A DNA stretch of 36,147 nucleotides from Bradyrhizobium sp. (GTDB lineage Bacteria > Pseudomonadota > Alphaproteobacteria > Rhizobiales > Xanthobacteraceae). The DNA lies in assembly GCF_017881085.1 (NCBI RefSeq), contig NZ_JADGRI010000010.1, positions 1-36,147 on the forward strand. Direction: 5' to 3'. The notes beneath the pieces were generated by a model that did not search any database, was not told where the DNA came from, and was given only the letters and a program-made list of their open reading frames with translations. This document shows positions 1 to 8,649 of this stretch, piece after piece. The position numbers and the translations under genes were made by a program. Every line of letters begins with the position of its first letter. Position 1 is the first letter of the stretch.

Positions 1-930
1 CACGCCGACGCGCTGGGCTATGTCCGTTACTGGCTGGCCGAACACCACAATCTGGCGTCGGTCGCGAGCCCGGCGCCCGACCTGATGATCGGGCAGATCG
101 CCGCCGTCACCAAGAACATCCGGGTCGGCTCCGGCGGCGTGATGCTGCCCAACCATGCGCCGCTGGTGATCGCCGAGCGCTTCAAGATGCTGGAGGCGCT
201 GTTTCCCGGCCGGATTGATCTGGGCCTCGGCCGCGCGCCGGGCACCGATGGCGCCACCGCGCATGCGCTGCGCAGCCGGCTCGACCGCCGCGAGGGCGAC
301 GATTTTCTCGAGCGGCTGCACGAATTGATCCTGTGGGAGACCCGCGATTTTCCGCCCGGCCATCCCTACAACAATGTGGTGGCGATGCCCGACGATTCGC
401 CGCTGCCGCCGATCTGGCTGCTCGGCTCCAGCGACTACAGCTCGGAACTGGCGGCCCAAGTGGGCATGGGCTTTGCCTTCGCGCATCATTTTGCCAGCTA
501 TGACGCGATCGAGGCCATGACGAACTACAGGGCGCATTTCAAGCCGTCCGCCTGGCGCGCGACGCCGCACGGCATTCTGGCGGTTGCCGTGGTCGCGGCC
601 GAAACCGACGCGGAAGCCGAGCGGCTGGCGTCGTCGATGGATCTCAATCGCCTGCGCCGCGATCGCGGCCAGTATTCGCCACTGCCGAGCGTCGAGGAGG
701 CGCTGGCCTATCCCTACACCGACTCTGAGCGCGCCTCGATCGCGCGCAATCGCTCTCGGCTGTTCGTCGGCAGTCCGGCGACGGTGATGCAAGAGCTGCA
801 GCCGATGATCACGGCAAGCGGGGCCGACGAGTTGATGATCATCACCGCCGTCTACGATCACGAGGCCCGCAAGAAATCCTATTCACTGCTGGCGGATGCT
901 TTCGGGCTGGGAAAGAAAGCGGCGGCGTAA
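1..930 (+). CDS. LLM-class flavin-dependent oxidoreductase (5' truncated by window)
   Basis: The reading frame is open from base 1, so the gene begins outside the window; about 309 residues are visible. The first residues read RYWLAEHHN followed by SPAPDLMIG, a typical stretch of the luciferase-like monooxygenase fold (TIM barrel). Further on come [17 protein letters not shown] and [16 protein letters not shown], both hallmarks of the MsnO8-like subgroup of this family. Such enzymes use reduced FMN (or F420 in other lineages) to oxidise small organic substrates in the cytoplasm. The substrate cannot be read from the sequence. The family is certain and the specific reaction unknown. The stop is followed within six bases by a palindromic repeat that separates it from the convergent pheA gene. 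Confidence 0.9.
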   Translation, partial: HADALGYVRYWLAEHHNLASVASPAPDLMIGQIAAVTKNIRVGSGGVMLPNHAPLVIAERFKMLEALFPGRIDLGLGRAPGTDGATAHALRSRLDRREGDDFLERLHELILWETRDFPPGHPYNNVVAMPDDSPLPPIWLLGSSDYSSELAAQVGMGFAFAHHFASYDAIEAMTNYRAHFKPSAWRATPHGILAVAVVAAETDAEAERLASSMDLNRLRRDRGQYSPLPSVEEALAYPYTDSERASIARNRSRLFVGSPATVMQELQPMITASGADELMIITAVYDHEARKKSYSLLADAFGLGKKAAA

Positions 931-935
931 AACCT

Positions 936-1057
936 CGTCGTCCCGGCCTTGAGCCGGGACCCATACGCCGCGGCTCATGTTGTTAAGTGCGGTGGTTGTC
1001 GCCTTCTTTTACTACGCAGGCCGGTGATTATGGGGCCCGGAGTTCGCCGGGACGACG
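936..1057. repeat. REP/MITE-like palindromic element with 12-bp terminal inverted repeats
   Basis: CGTCGTCCCGGC at 936-947 is the exact reverse complement of GCCGGGACGACG at 1046-1057. The left end also folds locally: GTCCCGGC (940-947), five-base loop, GCCGGGAC (953-960). The right end has an imperfect inner hairpin. The element fills the gap between two convergent genes and could act as a transcription stop or mRNA-end stabiliser. I recall similar GTCCCGGC...GCCGGGAC repeats as common in Bradyrhizobium and Rhodopseudomonas genomes, but copy number cannot be checked here. Confidence 0.7.
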
Positions 1058-1065
1058 CCAAGAAT

Positions 1066-1926
1066 CTATTCCGCCTTCTCGCTGAACGTCGCGCGGAACG
1101 GATGGCCCGGATAGACACCGACGATGCGGAATTCGCGCGAGAAGAATTTCAATTCCTCCAGCGCAAACGCGAGATTGCGGTCCTCGGGATGGCCGTCGAC
1201 ATCGGCATAGAATTGCGTCGCGAAGAAATTGCCGTCGACCATGTAGCTTTCCAGCTTGGTCATGTTGACGCCGTTGGTGGCGAAGCCGCCCATCGCCTTG
1301 TAGAGCGCGGCAGGCAGGTTGCGCACCCGGAACACGAACGAGGTGACCAGCGCCCCCGAGCCCTGCGCGGCCCACTTCGCTTCGCGCGCCAGCACCACGA
1401 AGCGCGTGGTGTTGTGGGTTTCGTCCTCGACATCCTCGGCCAGGATATCGAGGCCGTAGATGTCGGCCGCCAGGCGCGAGGCGATCGCGGCACAGCTCTT
1501 GTCGCCGCGTTCGGCTATCAGGCGCGCCGCTCCGGCCGTATCGCCCGACACGATCGGCCGGATGTGGCGTTCCCGGATGATGCGGCGGCACTGCCCGAGC
1601 GCGTGGACGTGGCTTTCCACGGTCTTGATGTCGGCCAGCCTGGCGCCGCGCGGCGCCATCAACTGGTGATGGATCGGCAGGAAATATTCGCCGACGATGA
1701 ACAGGCCGGATTGCGGCAAGAGATGGTGGATGTCGGCGACGCGGCCGGCGACCGAGTTCTCGATCGGAATCATGCCGAGGTCGGCTTCCCCCGACGAGAT
1801 CGCGGCCAGCGCGTCCTCGAAGGTCGCGCAGGGAAGCGGCTCGGCGGCTGGATAGGCCTCGGCGATGGCGATATGGGAATTCGCGCCCGGCTCGCCCTGG
1901 AATGCGATTTTCAGCTTTTTGGTCAT
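1066..1926 (-). CDS. pheA: Prephenate dehydratase
   Basis: A 286-residue cytoplasmic enzyme converting prephenate to phenylpyruvate in phenylalanine synthesis. The N-terminus KIAFQGEPGANSHIA matches the periplasmic-binding-like catalytic domain. IPIENSVAGRV (about 54-63) and NTTRF (172-176) contain the conserved catalytic Thr-Arg-Phe. A C-terminal ACT domain follows from about residue 191 (GALVTSFVFRVRNLPAAL, then KLESYM), which normally binds Phe for feedback inhibition. It is the monofunctional type, with no chorismate mutase domain. The frame runs 62 codons further upstream into kdsB. I chose the ATG at 1926 because the homologous domain starts there and it lies 19 bp after the kdsB stop. 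Probably co-transcribed with kdsB. Confidence 0.95.
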   Translation of the reverse strand: MTKKLKIAFQGEPGANSHIAIAEAYPAAEPLPCATFEDALAAISSGEADLGMIPIENSVAGRVADIHHLLPQSGLFIVGEYFLPIHHQLMAPRGARLADIKTVESHVHALGQCRRIIRERHIRPIVSGDTAGAARLIAERGDKSCAAIASRLAADIYGLDILAEDVEDETHNTTRFVVLAREAKWAAQGSGALVTSFVFRVRNLPAALYKAMGGFATNGVNMTKLESYMVDGNFFATQFYADVDGHPEDRNLAFALEELKFFSREFRIVGVYPGHPFRATFSEKAE

Positions 1927-1945
1927 GGCGCCTTGTATCAGGCGG

Positions 1946-2686
1946 CTAGGCTTTTGCCAGTATCTGGCGGACGGTTTCGAGGTCGGCCGGCGTGTCGACG
2001 CCGCGCGGCACGGCATCCACGATGCTGATGTCGATCCGCATGCCCGCCTCCAGCGCCCGGAGTTGCTCGAGTTTTTCCTGTTGTTCCAGCGCAGAGGGCG
2101 GCAGCGCCACAAAACGCTCCAGCGCCGCCCTGCGATAGGCGTACAGGCCGATGTGATGGTAGCGCGGCCCGTCGCCCCAGGGCGCCGTGGCGCGGGTGAA
2201 ATAAAGCGCGCGCAACCGCCGCGGGCCGAGCGGCGAGCCGACCGCCTTCACTACGTTCGGATTCAGGCTCTCTTCCTCGGTGTGAATTTCCGCGGCCAGC
2301 GTCGCGATATCGACCGCGGGGTCGGACAGCGGCCCGAGCACATCGCTGATGTTGTCGGTGCGGATGGTCGGAAAGTCGCCCTGCAGGTTGACGACGATGT
2401 CGGCCTCGCGGCGGGGATCGAGCTTGCACAGCGCCTCGTAGATCCGGTCCGAGCCGGAAGGGTGGTCGGCGCGCGTCATGACGGCTTCGCCGCCATGGGC
2501 GGTGACCACGGCGGCGATCTCCTTCGTGTCGGTGGCGACCGCCACGCGGCCGATTCCAGCGGCCTCGGCCCGGCGCAGCACATGGACGATCATCGGCAGG
2601 CCGGCGATGTCCAATAGCGGCTTGCCGGGCAGGCGGGTGGCCGCCATGCGGGCGGGAATCAGCACCAAAGCGCGGGTTTCGGTCAT
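1946..2686 (-). CDS. kdsB: 3-deoxy-manno-octulosonate cytidylyltransferase (CMP-KDO synthetase)
   Basis: A 246-residue cytoplasmic enzyme that activates KDO with CTP for lipopolysaccharide inner-core synthesis. The N-terminal nucleotide-binding signature is [18 protein letters not shown] (residues 8-24). [24 protein letters not shown] and VNLQGDFP are all family landmarks, and the length is normal. The frame is open 50 codons further upstream, but those residues look unlike the family, so I chose the ATG at 2686. First gene of a kdsB-pheA pair on the minus strand; a 207-bp gap separates it from the divergent cytochrome gene and should hold promoters for both. Confidence 0.95.
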   Translation of the reverse strand: MTETRALVLIPARMAATRLPGKPLLDIAGLPMIVHVLRRAEAAGIGRVAVATDTKEIAAVVTAHGGEAVMTRADHPSGSDRIYEALCKLDPRREADIVVNLQGDFPTIRTDNISDVLGPLSDPAVDIATLAAEIHTEEESLNPNVVKAVGSPLGPRRLRALYFTRATAPWGDGPRYHHIGLYAYRRAALERFVALPPSALEQQEKLEQLRALEAGMRIDISIVDAVPRGVDTPADLETVRQILAKA

Positions 2687-2893
2687 CGGGGTGAGGTCTG
2701 GACCCGGTTGATAACAGGCCGGAAATGATGGGGATGGGTCGAAAGCTCTTGCATTTATACGGGTTGCCAGAGCACGGGCAAACCGATATCTGATCGTGGC
2801 TCGGGATGCGGTGCGAAAGCCTGATTCCTGATGCATCCGCGGCCGTTTCTCTCCGGCCTAGTCGACATTTCCGGCCTGGAGCCTGATCCGAAA

Positions 2894-3445
2894 ATGGACT
2901 CCTTCGAAATCAATAAAATTCTCGGTGCCATCCTGGCCACCTGCCTCATTCTGCTGGTGACGAGCTTCACCGCCGGGGCGCTGTTCGCGCCGCAGCTGCC
3001 GGGGAAACCGGGCTACGCCATCGTCGCGAAGGTGGAAGGCGAAGCCGCCGGCGGCAAGGAAGCCGCAGCCGCGCAGTCCGAGCCGATCGAGAAGCTATTG
3101 CAGACCGCCTCCGTCGAGAAGGGCGCAGCTTCGGCGAAGAAATGCGGCGCCTGCCATGATTTCAATAAAGGCGGCCCCAACAAGGTGGGTCCGAACCTGT
3201 ACGGCGTCGTTGGCCGCGCCCGCGCCTCCGAGCCCGGCTTCAACTATTCCGCCGCCATGAAGGCCAAGGGCGGGAACTGGACCTATGACGACCTCAACCA
3301 TTTCATCGCCAATCCCAAGGGCTTCGTTCCCGGCACCGCGATGGGCTTCGCCGGTATTCCCAAGGACAGCGAGCGCGCCGACGTGATCGATTATCTGCAC
3401 ACGCTGGCGGACAGCCCGGTTCCGCTGCCGACCGCGTCGAAGTAA
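2894..3445 (+). CDS. cycM: Membrane-anchored c-type cytochrome (CycM-like)
   Basis: A 183-residue protein with one N-terminal membrane segment (about residues 8-30, LGAILATCLILLVTSFTAGA), an Ala/Glu-rich linker, and a class-I cytochrome c domain. The haem site is CGACH (84-88); GPNLYGVVGR follows, and PGTAMGF carries the likely axial Met. The N-terminus MDSFEINKILGA and the length fit CycM of Bradyrhizobium, which carries electrons between the bc1 complex and aa3 oxidase on the periplasmic face. A longer frame begins at 2831, but the ATG at 2894 gives the family N-terminus. The gene ends just before a strong terminator. Confidence 0.93.
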   Translation: MDSFEINKILGAILATCLILLVTSFTAGALFAPQLPGKPGYAIVAKVEGEAAGGKEAAAAQSEPIEKLLQTASVEKGAASAKKCGACHDFNKGGPNKVGPNLYGVVGRARASEPGFNYSAAMKAKGGNWTYDDLNHFIANPKGFVPGTAMGFAGIPKDSERADVIDYLHTLADSPVPLPTASK

Positions 3446-3757
3446 CGGCGGTCCAGGCTTCCGAATAAATTCCTCGCACGTGGCCGGGCCCTTCGCCCGG
3501 CCGTTTTGCTATCCGGTCTCCGACGCATGATCCGCCAACGCATGGGATCGTTTGGAGCAAGGTCGATAGTGGTCGGCCCGTGGCCGGAGGAAGACCGGTT
3601 CCCCCGATTGCCGGACGCGTGGATTATCGGGACGTTTCGCCGCAGCCGGGCCCTTCACAAGCTAGTATCATGAGGAAAAAGCAACATAATCGGTCGAAAC
3701 CTTGCCTTATATTGCGCATCTAAGGGGTAATGTTTCGCAAGCGACAGGAATTCATCT
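3446..3757. other. Intergenic region before the peptide-transporter operon
   Basis: This gene-free stretch of 312 bases holds the cycM terminator (3482-3507) and then the presumed promoter of the yej operon. The last 100 bases are AT-richer, around 3660-3730, but I could not assign a convincing -35/-10 pair. AGGA at 3746-3749 is the ribosome binding site for the TTG start at 3758. Confidence 0.5.
3482..3507 (+). terminator. Rho-independent terminator after cycM
   Basis: A perfect 8-bp stem, GGCCGGGC (3482-3489) and GCCCGGCC (3495-3502), with a CCTTC loop, is followed by GTTTT. It lies 37 bases after the cytochrome stop codon. Confidence 0.85.
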
Positions 3758-5656
3758 TTGGCCATTACCCGACGACATCTTCTGCAGAGTGGAGCTTTTG
3801 CCGCCGTAGCCCCCGCCTTGGGAGCCGCAACCGTCCTCCCGGTGGTCAGCTCCGCCGCGGCGCAGTCGGCAGCGGGCGAACCGGCCTGGCGGCACGCGCT
3901 ATCGCTGTTCGGCGACATCAAATACCCGGCCGACTTCAAGCGTTTCGATTACATCAATCCGGATGCCCCCAAGGGCGGCGTCGCCCGCATGATATCGATC
4001 GGCACCTTCGATAATTTCAATATGGCCGTCATGGGCGTGAAGGGCTCCATCGCGCCGGCCGCCACCATGATCTACGAAACATTGATGACCCGTTCACAGG
4101 ACGAGGTTGCCACCGAGTATGGTTTGCTCGCCGAGGGCGCCGCGCATCCCGATGACTTCGCCTGGGTGATCTATCGTCTTCGCAAGGAGGCTCGCTGGCA
4201 CGACGGCAAGCCAGTGACCCCGGAGGACGTGATCTTCTCGATCGAGGTGCTGAAGAAGCAAAGTCCGTTTTATGCCTCCTATTATCGCCATGTCGTGAAG
4301 GTCGAAAAGAACGGCGATCGTGATATCAAATTCAGCTTCGACGCCCCTGGGAATCGCGAGCTGCCGACCATCGTCGGCGAGATGCCGGTATTGCCGAAGC
4401 ACTATTGGGAAGGCTCCGACAGCCAGGGGCGCAAGCGCGACGTTTCCGCGACCACGCTGGAGCCGCCACTGGGTTCCGGCCCCTACCGCATCAAGGAATT
4501 CGTCGCCGGGCGGTCGGTTAGGCTGGAGCGCGTCAAGGATTATTGGGGCGCGAGCCAGCCGACGCAGATCGGCCAGAATAATTTCGACGAATTGCGGTTT
4601 GAGTTTTTCCGCGACAATTTGGTGGCGCTGGAAGCGTTCAAGGCCGATCAGGCTGACTGGATCTCCGAGAATTCGGCAAAGCAATGGGCCACGGCTTACG
4701 ACTTTCCGGCAGTCACGGAAAAGCGCGTGGTGAAGGAAGAATTTCCGGTCAACGATTCCGGCCGGATGCAGGCTTTCGCCCTCAATCTGCGCCGCGACCA
4801 GTTCAAGGACGCGCGGCTGCGTCGGGCCTTCAACTACGCCTTCGATTTCGAGGAGATGAACAAGCAGCTGTTTTATGGACAGTACAAGCGCATCAACAGC
4901 TACTTCGACGGAACGGAGCTTGCGTCGTCGGGTCTGCCCGAGGGGCAGGAACTTCAGATTCTCGAGACCGTGCGCGACAAGGTGCCGGCGGAAGTATTCA
5001 CCGCGCCCTACACCAATCCGGTCGGCGGCAATTCAGAGGCCGTGCGGACGAATTTGCGGGAGAGCATGAAGCTGCTGAAGGAAGCCGGTTGCGAGATACG
5101 CGACCACAAGCTGGTGGACGCAGCGGGTAAGCCGGTGACCGTCGAAATCCTGGTTCAGGATCCGTCCGCCGAGCGCATTGCGCTTTTCTACAAGCCTTCC
5201 CTGGAACGCATCGGGGTGACGGCCTCGGTACGCATCGTCGATGATGCGCAATATCAGAACCGGCTGCGCGCCTTCGATTTCGACATGATTATCGACCAGT
5301 GGGGAGAATCGCTGTCGCCCGGCAATGAGCAGCGGGAATTCTGGGGATCGCAGAGCGCGGATCAACCCGGATCGAGGAATACCGTCGGCATCAAGAACCC
5401 GGCCGTCGACGCGCTGATCGAAAAGGTGATCTTCGCCAAGGATCGCGCCGGCCTTTTGGCCGCGACCAAGGCGCTCGACCGCGTACTGCTGTGGAATTTC
5501 TACGTCGTGCCGCAGTACACCTATCCATTCTCACGTTACGCGCGCTGGGACCGCTTCAGCCACGCCGAGCCGCTGCCGAAATATGGCCGTTCCGGCCTGC
5601 CGTCCTTGTGGTGGTTCGATGCCGACAAGGCTGCCCGGATCGGCAAGCGATCTTGA
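3758..5656 (+). CDS. ABC transporter peptide-binding protein 1 (YejA/YepA family, Tat-exported)
   Basis: A 632-residue periplasmic solute-binding protein of family 5 (DppA/OppA type). It starts with a Tat signal: TRRHLLQSG followed by a hydrophobic run and an Ala-rich cleavage region near SAAAQSA. The mature start ALSLFGDIKYPADFKRFDYINPDAPKGG is typical of the YejA branch. The only plausible start in this frame is TTG at 3758, eight bases after an AGGA Shine-Dalgarno; the nearby ATG at 3730 is in another frame. First gene of an operon with a second binding protein, yejB, yejE and yejF. Family members bind oligopeptides, microcin C, or in Agrobacterium murein peptides (YepA). Which ligand applies here is not visible. 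Confidence 0.92.
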   Translation: MAITRRHLLQSGAFAAVAPALGAATVLPVVSSAAAQSAAGEPAWRHALSLFGDIKYPADFKRFDYINPDAPKGGVARMISIGTFDNFNMAVMGVKGSIAPAATMIYETLMTRSQDEVATEYGLLAEGAAHPDDFAWVIYRLRKEARWHDGKPVTPEDVIFSIEVLKKQSPFYASYYRHVVKVEKNGDRDIKFSFDAPGNRELPTIVGEMPVLPKHYWEGSDSQGRKRDVSATTLEPPLGSGPYRIKEFVAGRSVRLERVKDYWGASQPTQIGQNNFDELRFEFFRDNLVALEAFKADQADWISENSAKQWATAYDFPAVTEKRVVKEEFPVNDSGRMQAFALNLRRDQFKDARLRRAFNYAFDFEEMNKQLFYGQYKRINSYFDGTELASSGLPEGQELQILETVRDKVPAEVFTAPYTNPVGGNSEAVRTNLRESMKLLKEAGCEIRDHKLVDAAGKPVTVEILVQDPSAERIALFYKPSLERIGVTASVRIVDDAQYQNRLRAFDFDMIIDQWGESLSPGNEQREFWGSQSADQPGSRNTVGIKNPAVDALIEKVIFAKDRAGLLAATKALDRVLLWNFYVVPQYTYPFSRYARWDRFSHAEPLPKYGRSGLPSLWWFDADKAARIGKRS

Positions 5657-5670
5657 GGAAGTCTTCACGC

Positions 5671-7539
5671 ATGGCGCTGTTCTCCCGCCGGGATGCGCTA
5701 GGTCTCGGTGTCGGCGCGTTGAGCGCACCGCTGCTGGGCCGGGCGAGGGCGGCCGACTTTGGCACCGAGGCGCACGGCATGTCGGTGTTCGGCGACCTGA
5801 AATATCCGGCCGACTTCCAGCATTTCGACTATGTCAACGTCGCTGCGCCGAAGGGAGGCTTGTTCTCCCTGATTCCGTCGCAGCGCGCCAACAATCAGTC
5901 ATTTTATACGTTCAATTCGTTCAACGCCTATATCCTGAAGGGTGAAGGCGCGCAGGGAATGGACATGACGTTCGTGAGCCTGATGGCTCGCGCGACCGAC
6001 GAACCCGATGCGATGTACGGCCTTGCGGCAGAATCCGTGCGGATTTCACCCGACAAGCTCAGCTACCGCTTTTCGATGCGGCCGGAGGCACGATTCCACG
6101 ACGGCTCGAAGCTCACCGCCCATGACGTCGCCTTCTCGCTGACCGTGCTGAAGGAAAAAGGCCACCCGCTGATCGTGGTTCAGTTGCGCGACCTGGTGAA
6201 AGCGGAAGCGCTTGACGATACGACCGTGGTTGTCACGCTCGCGGAAAAGCACGCCCGCGACGTGCCGCTCTATGTCGCGGGCTTGCCGATCTTCTCCAAA
6301 GCCTGGTACGCGACGCGGCCGTTCGATGAGTCGAGCCTCGATGCGCCGCTCGGGTCGGGCCCGTACCGGGTCGGCAAGTACGAGGTCAACCGTTACGTCG
6401 AATATGAGCGGGTCAAGGACTGGTGGGCGGCCGAGCTTCCCGTCAACCGCGGCAGCTACAATTTCGACTTCGTGCGTTACGAGTTCTATCGCGACCGCGA
6501 TGTAGCGTTCGAGGGTTTTTCGGGCAGGAGCTATCTCTTCCGCGAGGAGTTCACCGCGCGCATCTGGGCCACGCGCTACGACTTCGCGGCCGTCAAGGAC
6601 GGCCGGGTCAAGCGCGAGACCTTGCCGGACCAAACGCCGTCCGGCGGACAGGGCTGGTTCTTCAATACCCGGCGCGACAAGTTCAAGGACCCGCGCGTGC
6701 GCGAAGCCTTGGGCTGCGCGTTCGATTTCGAGTGGACCAACAAGACCGTGATGTATGGCGCCTATGCGCGTACCTGTTCGCCGTTTCAGAATTCGGACAT
6801 GGTGGCAGAGGGACCGCCGTCGCCGGAAGAGTTGAAGCTGCTCGAGCCGTTCCGCGGACAGGTGCCGGAGGACGTGTTCGGCGCGCCCTTCGTGCCGCCG
6901 GTGTCGGACGGATCGGGCCAGGACCGGACGCTGCTGCGCAGGGCCTCGCAATTGTTGCAGGATGCCGGCTGCGTCATCAAGGACGGCAAGCGGCTATTGC
7001 CGAATGGCGAGGTTTTCACGGTTGAATTTCTGCTCGACGAGCCGACCTTTCAGCCGCATCATGCGACCTTCATCAAGAATCTCGGCCAGCTCGGTATCGA
7101 GGCCGGTATCCGGCTGATTGACGCCGTGCAATACCGCGCCCGCGTGGAAGCGTTTGATTTCGACGTGACGACCGAACGCATGAGCATGTCGGCGACGCCC
7201 GGCGACAGCCTGCGGCCGTATTTTTCGTCCCAGGCGGCCGCCACCAAAGGTTCCCATAACCTGGCGGGGGTTGCCAATCCTGCGATCGACACGCTGATTG
7301 AAAAGGCCATCAGCGCCGAAACGCGGGCGGATTTGACCATCGCCTGCCGGGCGCTCGACCGGGTATTTCGGGCTGGCCGCTATTGGGTGCCTCAGTGGTA
7401 CCGGTCCACGCACCCGATCGCCTATTGGGACCAGTTCAGCCACCCGGAAAAGCCGCCGAGATATGCTCAGGGCGTCGGGGCGCCTGACAATTGGTGGTAT
7501 GACGCCGCCAAGGCCGCGAAGCTCGAGCAGGCGAAATAA
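5671..7539 (+). CDS. ABC transporter peptide-binding protein 2 (YejA/YepA family, Tat-exported)
   Basis: A 622-residue paralogue of the preceding gene. It has the same architecture: Tat signal SRRDALGLG, an AxA-like cleavage site at GRARA, then GMSVFGDLKYPADFQHFDYVNVAAPKGG. Throughout the two proteins the same landmarks recur (LGSGPYR, a DFxxxR segment late in the protein, and similar C-termini ending in WWxDAAKAAK-like residues), so a tandem duplication is likely. The frame is open 60 codons upstream into gene 1. I chose the ATG at 5671, which has GAGGAA at 5655-5660; that Shine-Dalgarno overlaps the stop of gene 1, suggesting translational coupling. One copy may have shifted ligand range. 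Confidence 0.92.
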   Translation: MALFSRRDALGLGVGALSAPLLGRARAADFGTEAHGMSVFGDLKYPADFQHFDYVNVAAPKGGLFSLIPSQRANNQSFYTFNSFNAYILKGEGAQGMDMTFVSLMARATDEPDAMYGLAAESVRISPDKLSYRFSMRPEARFHDGSKLTAHDVAFSLTVLKEKGHPLIVVQLRDLVKAEALDDTTVVVTLAEKHARDVPLYVAGLPIFSKAWYATRPFDESSLDAPLGSGPYRVGKYEVNRYVEYERVKDWWAAELPVNRGSYNFDFVRYEFYRDRDVAFEGFSGRSYLFREEFTARIWATRYDFAAVKDGRVKRETLPDQTPSGGQGWFFNTRRDKFKDPRVREALGCAFDFEWTNKTVMYGAYARTCSPFQNSDMVAEGPPSPEELKLLEPFRGQVPEDVFGAPFVPPVSDGSGQDRTLLRRASQLLQDAGCVIKDGKRLLPNGEVFTVEFLLDEPTFQPHHATFIKNLGQLGIEAGIRLIDAVQYRARVEAFDFDVTTERMSMSATPGDSLRPYFSSQAAATKGSHNLAGVANPAIDTLIEKAISAETRADLTIACRALDRVFRAGRYWVPQWYRSTHPIAYWDQFSHPEKPPRYAQGVGAPDNWWYDAAKAAKLEQAK

Positions 7540-7542
7540 TTC

Positions 7543-8649
7543 ATGAGCGCCTATATCGCCCGCCGCATTCTCTTGATGATCCCCACGCTGTTGGGGATCC
7601 TGTTCATATCATTCATCGTAGTGCAGTTCGCGCCGGGCGGGCCGGTGGAGCGCGTGATTGCGCAGCTTTCCGGCGCCGACACCGGAGGCTCGTCGCGGAT
7701 TTCGGGAGGCGGCGGCGATTTCGGCGCGCGCGCCCAGGTCGGCACGTCCGCAGACGCGGTCAGCTCGAAATACCGCGGCGCGCAGGGACTGGATCCCGAT
7801 TTCATCAAGAGCCTGGAAAAGCAGTTCGGCTTCGACAAGCCGGCACCGGAGCGCTTCGCGATGATGGTGTGGAATTTTGCGCGGTTCGATTTCGGCAAGA
7901 GCTATTTCCGCGACGTCAGTGTGCTGCAGCTGGTCAAGGAGAAGCTGCCGGTCTCGATGTCGCTCGGGATCTGGATGACGCTTCTGACCTACCTGATCTC
8001 GATCCCGCTCGGCATTCGCAAGGCGGTCAAGGACGGCTCGAAGTTCGACACCTGGACCTCGGCAGTGGTGATCGTGGGTTTCGCGATCCCCGGCTTTCTG
8101 TTCGCGATCCTCCTGATCATCCTGTTCGCCGGCGGCTCGTTCCTGAATATTTTCCCGCTGCGCGGATTGACGTCAGACGGCTGGTCGCAATTTCCCTGGT
8201 ACTGGAAGATCATCGATTATTTCTGGCACATCACGCTGCCCTTGATCTCGATGGCGCTGGGGGCGTTCGCCACCATGACGCTGTTGACCAAGAATTCGTT
8301 CCTCGATGAAATCCGCAAGCAATATGTGATGACCGCGCGCGCCAAGGGTTGCAGCGAGACCCAGGTGCTTTACAATCACATCTTCCGCAACGCCATGCTG
8401 ATCGTGATTGCCGGCTTTCCCGGCGCGTTCATTCACGCCTTTTTCTCCGGCTCGCTGTTGATCGAAACCATCTTCTCGCTGGATGGGCTCGGCCTGCTCG
8501 GCTTCGAGAGCGTGCTGAACCGCGACTACCCGGTTGTATTCGGGACGCTGTTCATCTTCTCGCTGGTCGGCCTCGTGGTCAATCTGATCTCCGATCTCGC
8601 CTACATGTGGATCGATCCGCGGATCGATTTCGAAGCGCGGGAGGTCTGA
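7543..8649 (+). CDS. yejB: Peptide ABC transporter permease YejB
   Basis: A 368-residue inner-membrane permease of the DppB/OppB type. The N-terminal segment [28 protein letters not shown] is diagnostic. A Gly/Ser-rich periplasmic insert (about 45-75) precedes the main transmembrane domain. The EAA-like coupling motif [24 protein letters not shown] lies near residues 263-286. Pairs with YejE to form the channel. It begins three bases after the second binding-protein stop, and its own stop overlaps the yejE start (TGATG). Confidence 0.95.
   Translation: MSAYIARRILLMIPTLLGILFISFIVVQFAPGGPVERVIAQLSGADTGGSSRISGGGGDFGARAQVGTSADAVSSKYRGAQGLDPDFIKSLEKQFGFDKPAPERFAMMVWNFARFDFGKSYFRDVSVLQLVKEKLPVSMSLGIWMTLLTYLISIPLGIRKAVKDGSKFDTWTSAVVIVGFAIPGFLFAILLIILFAGGSFLNIFPLRGLTSDGWSQFPWYWKIIDYFWHITLPLISMALGAFATMTLLTKNSFLDEIRKQYVMTARAKGCSETQVLYNHIFRNAMLIVIAGFPGAFIHAFFSGSLLIETIFSLDGLGLLGFESVLNRDYPVVFGTLFIFSLVGLVVNLISDLAYMWIDPRIDFEAREV

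Noticed and set aside
949..2028. Long plus-strand frame opposite pheA
   Set aside because: It is antisense to a clearly conserved prephenate dehydratase and its translation is Arg/His-rich with no recognisable domain.
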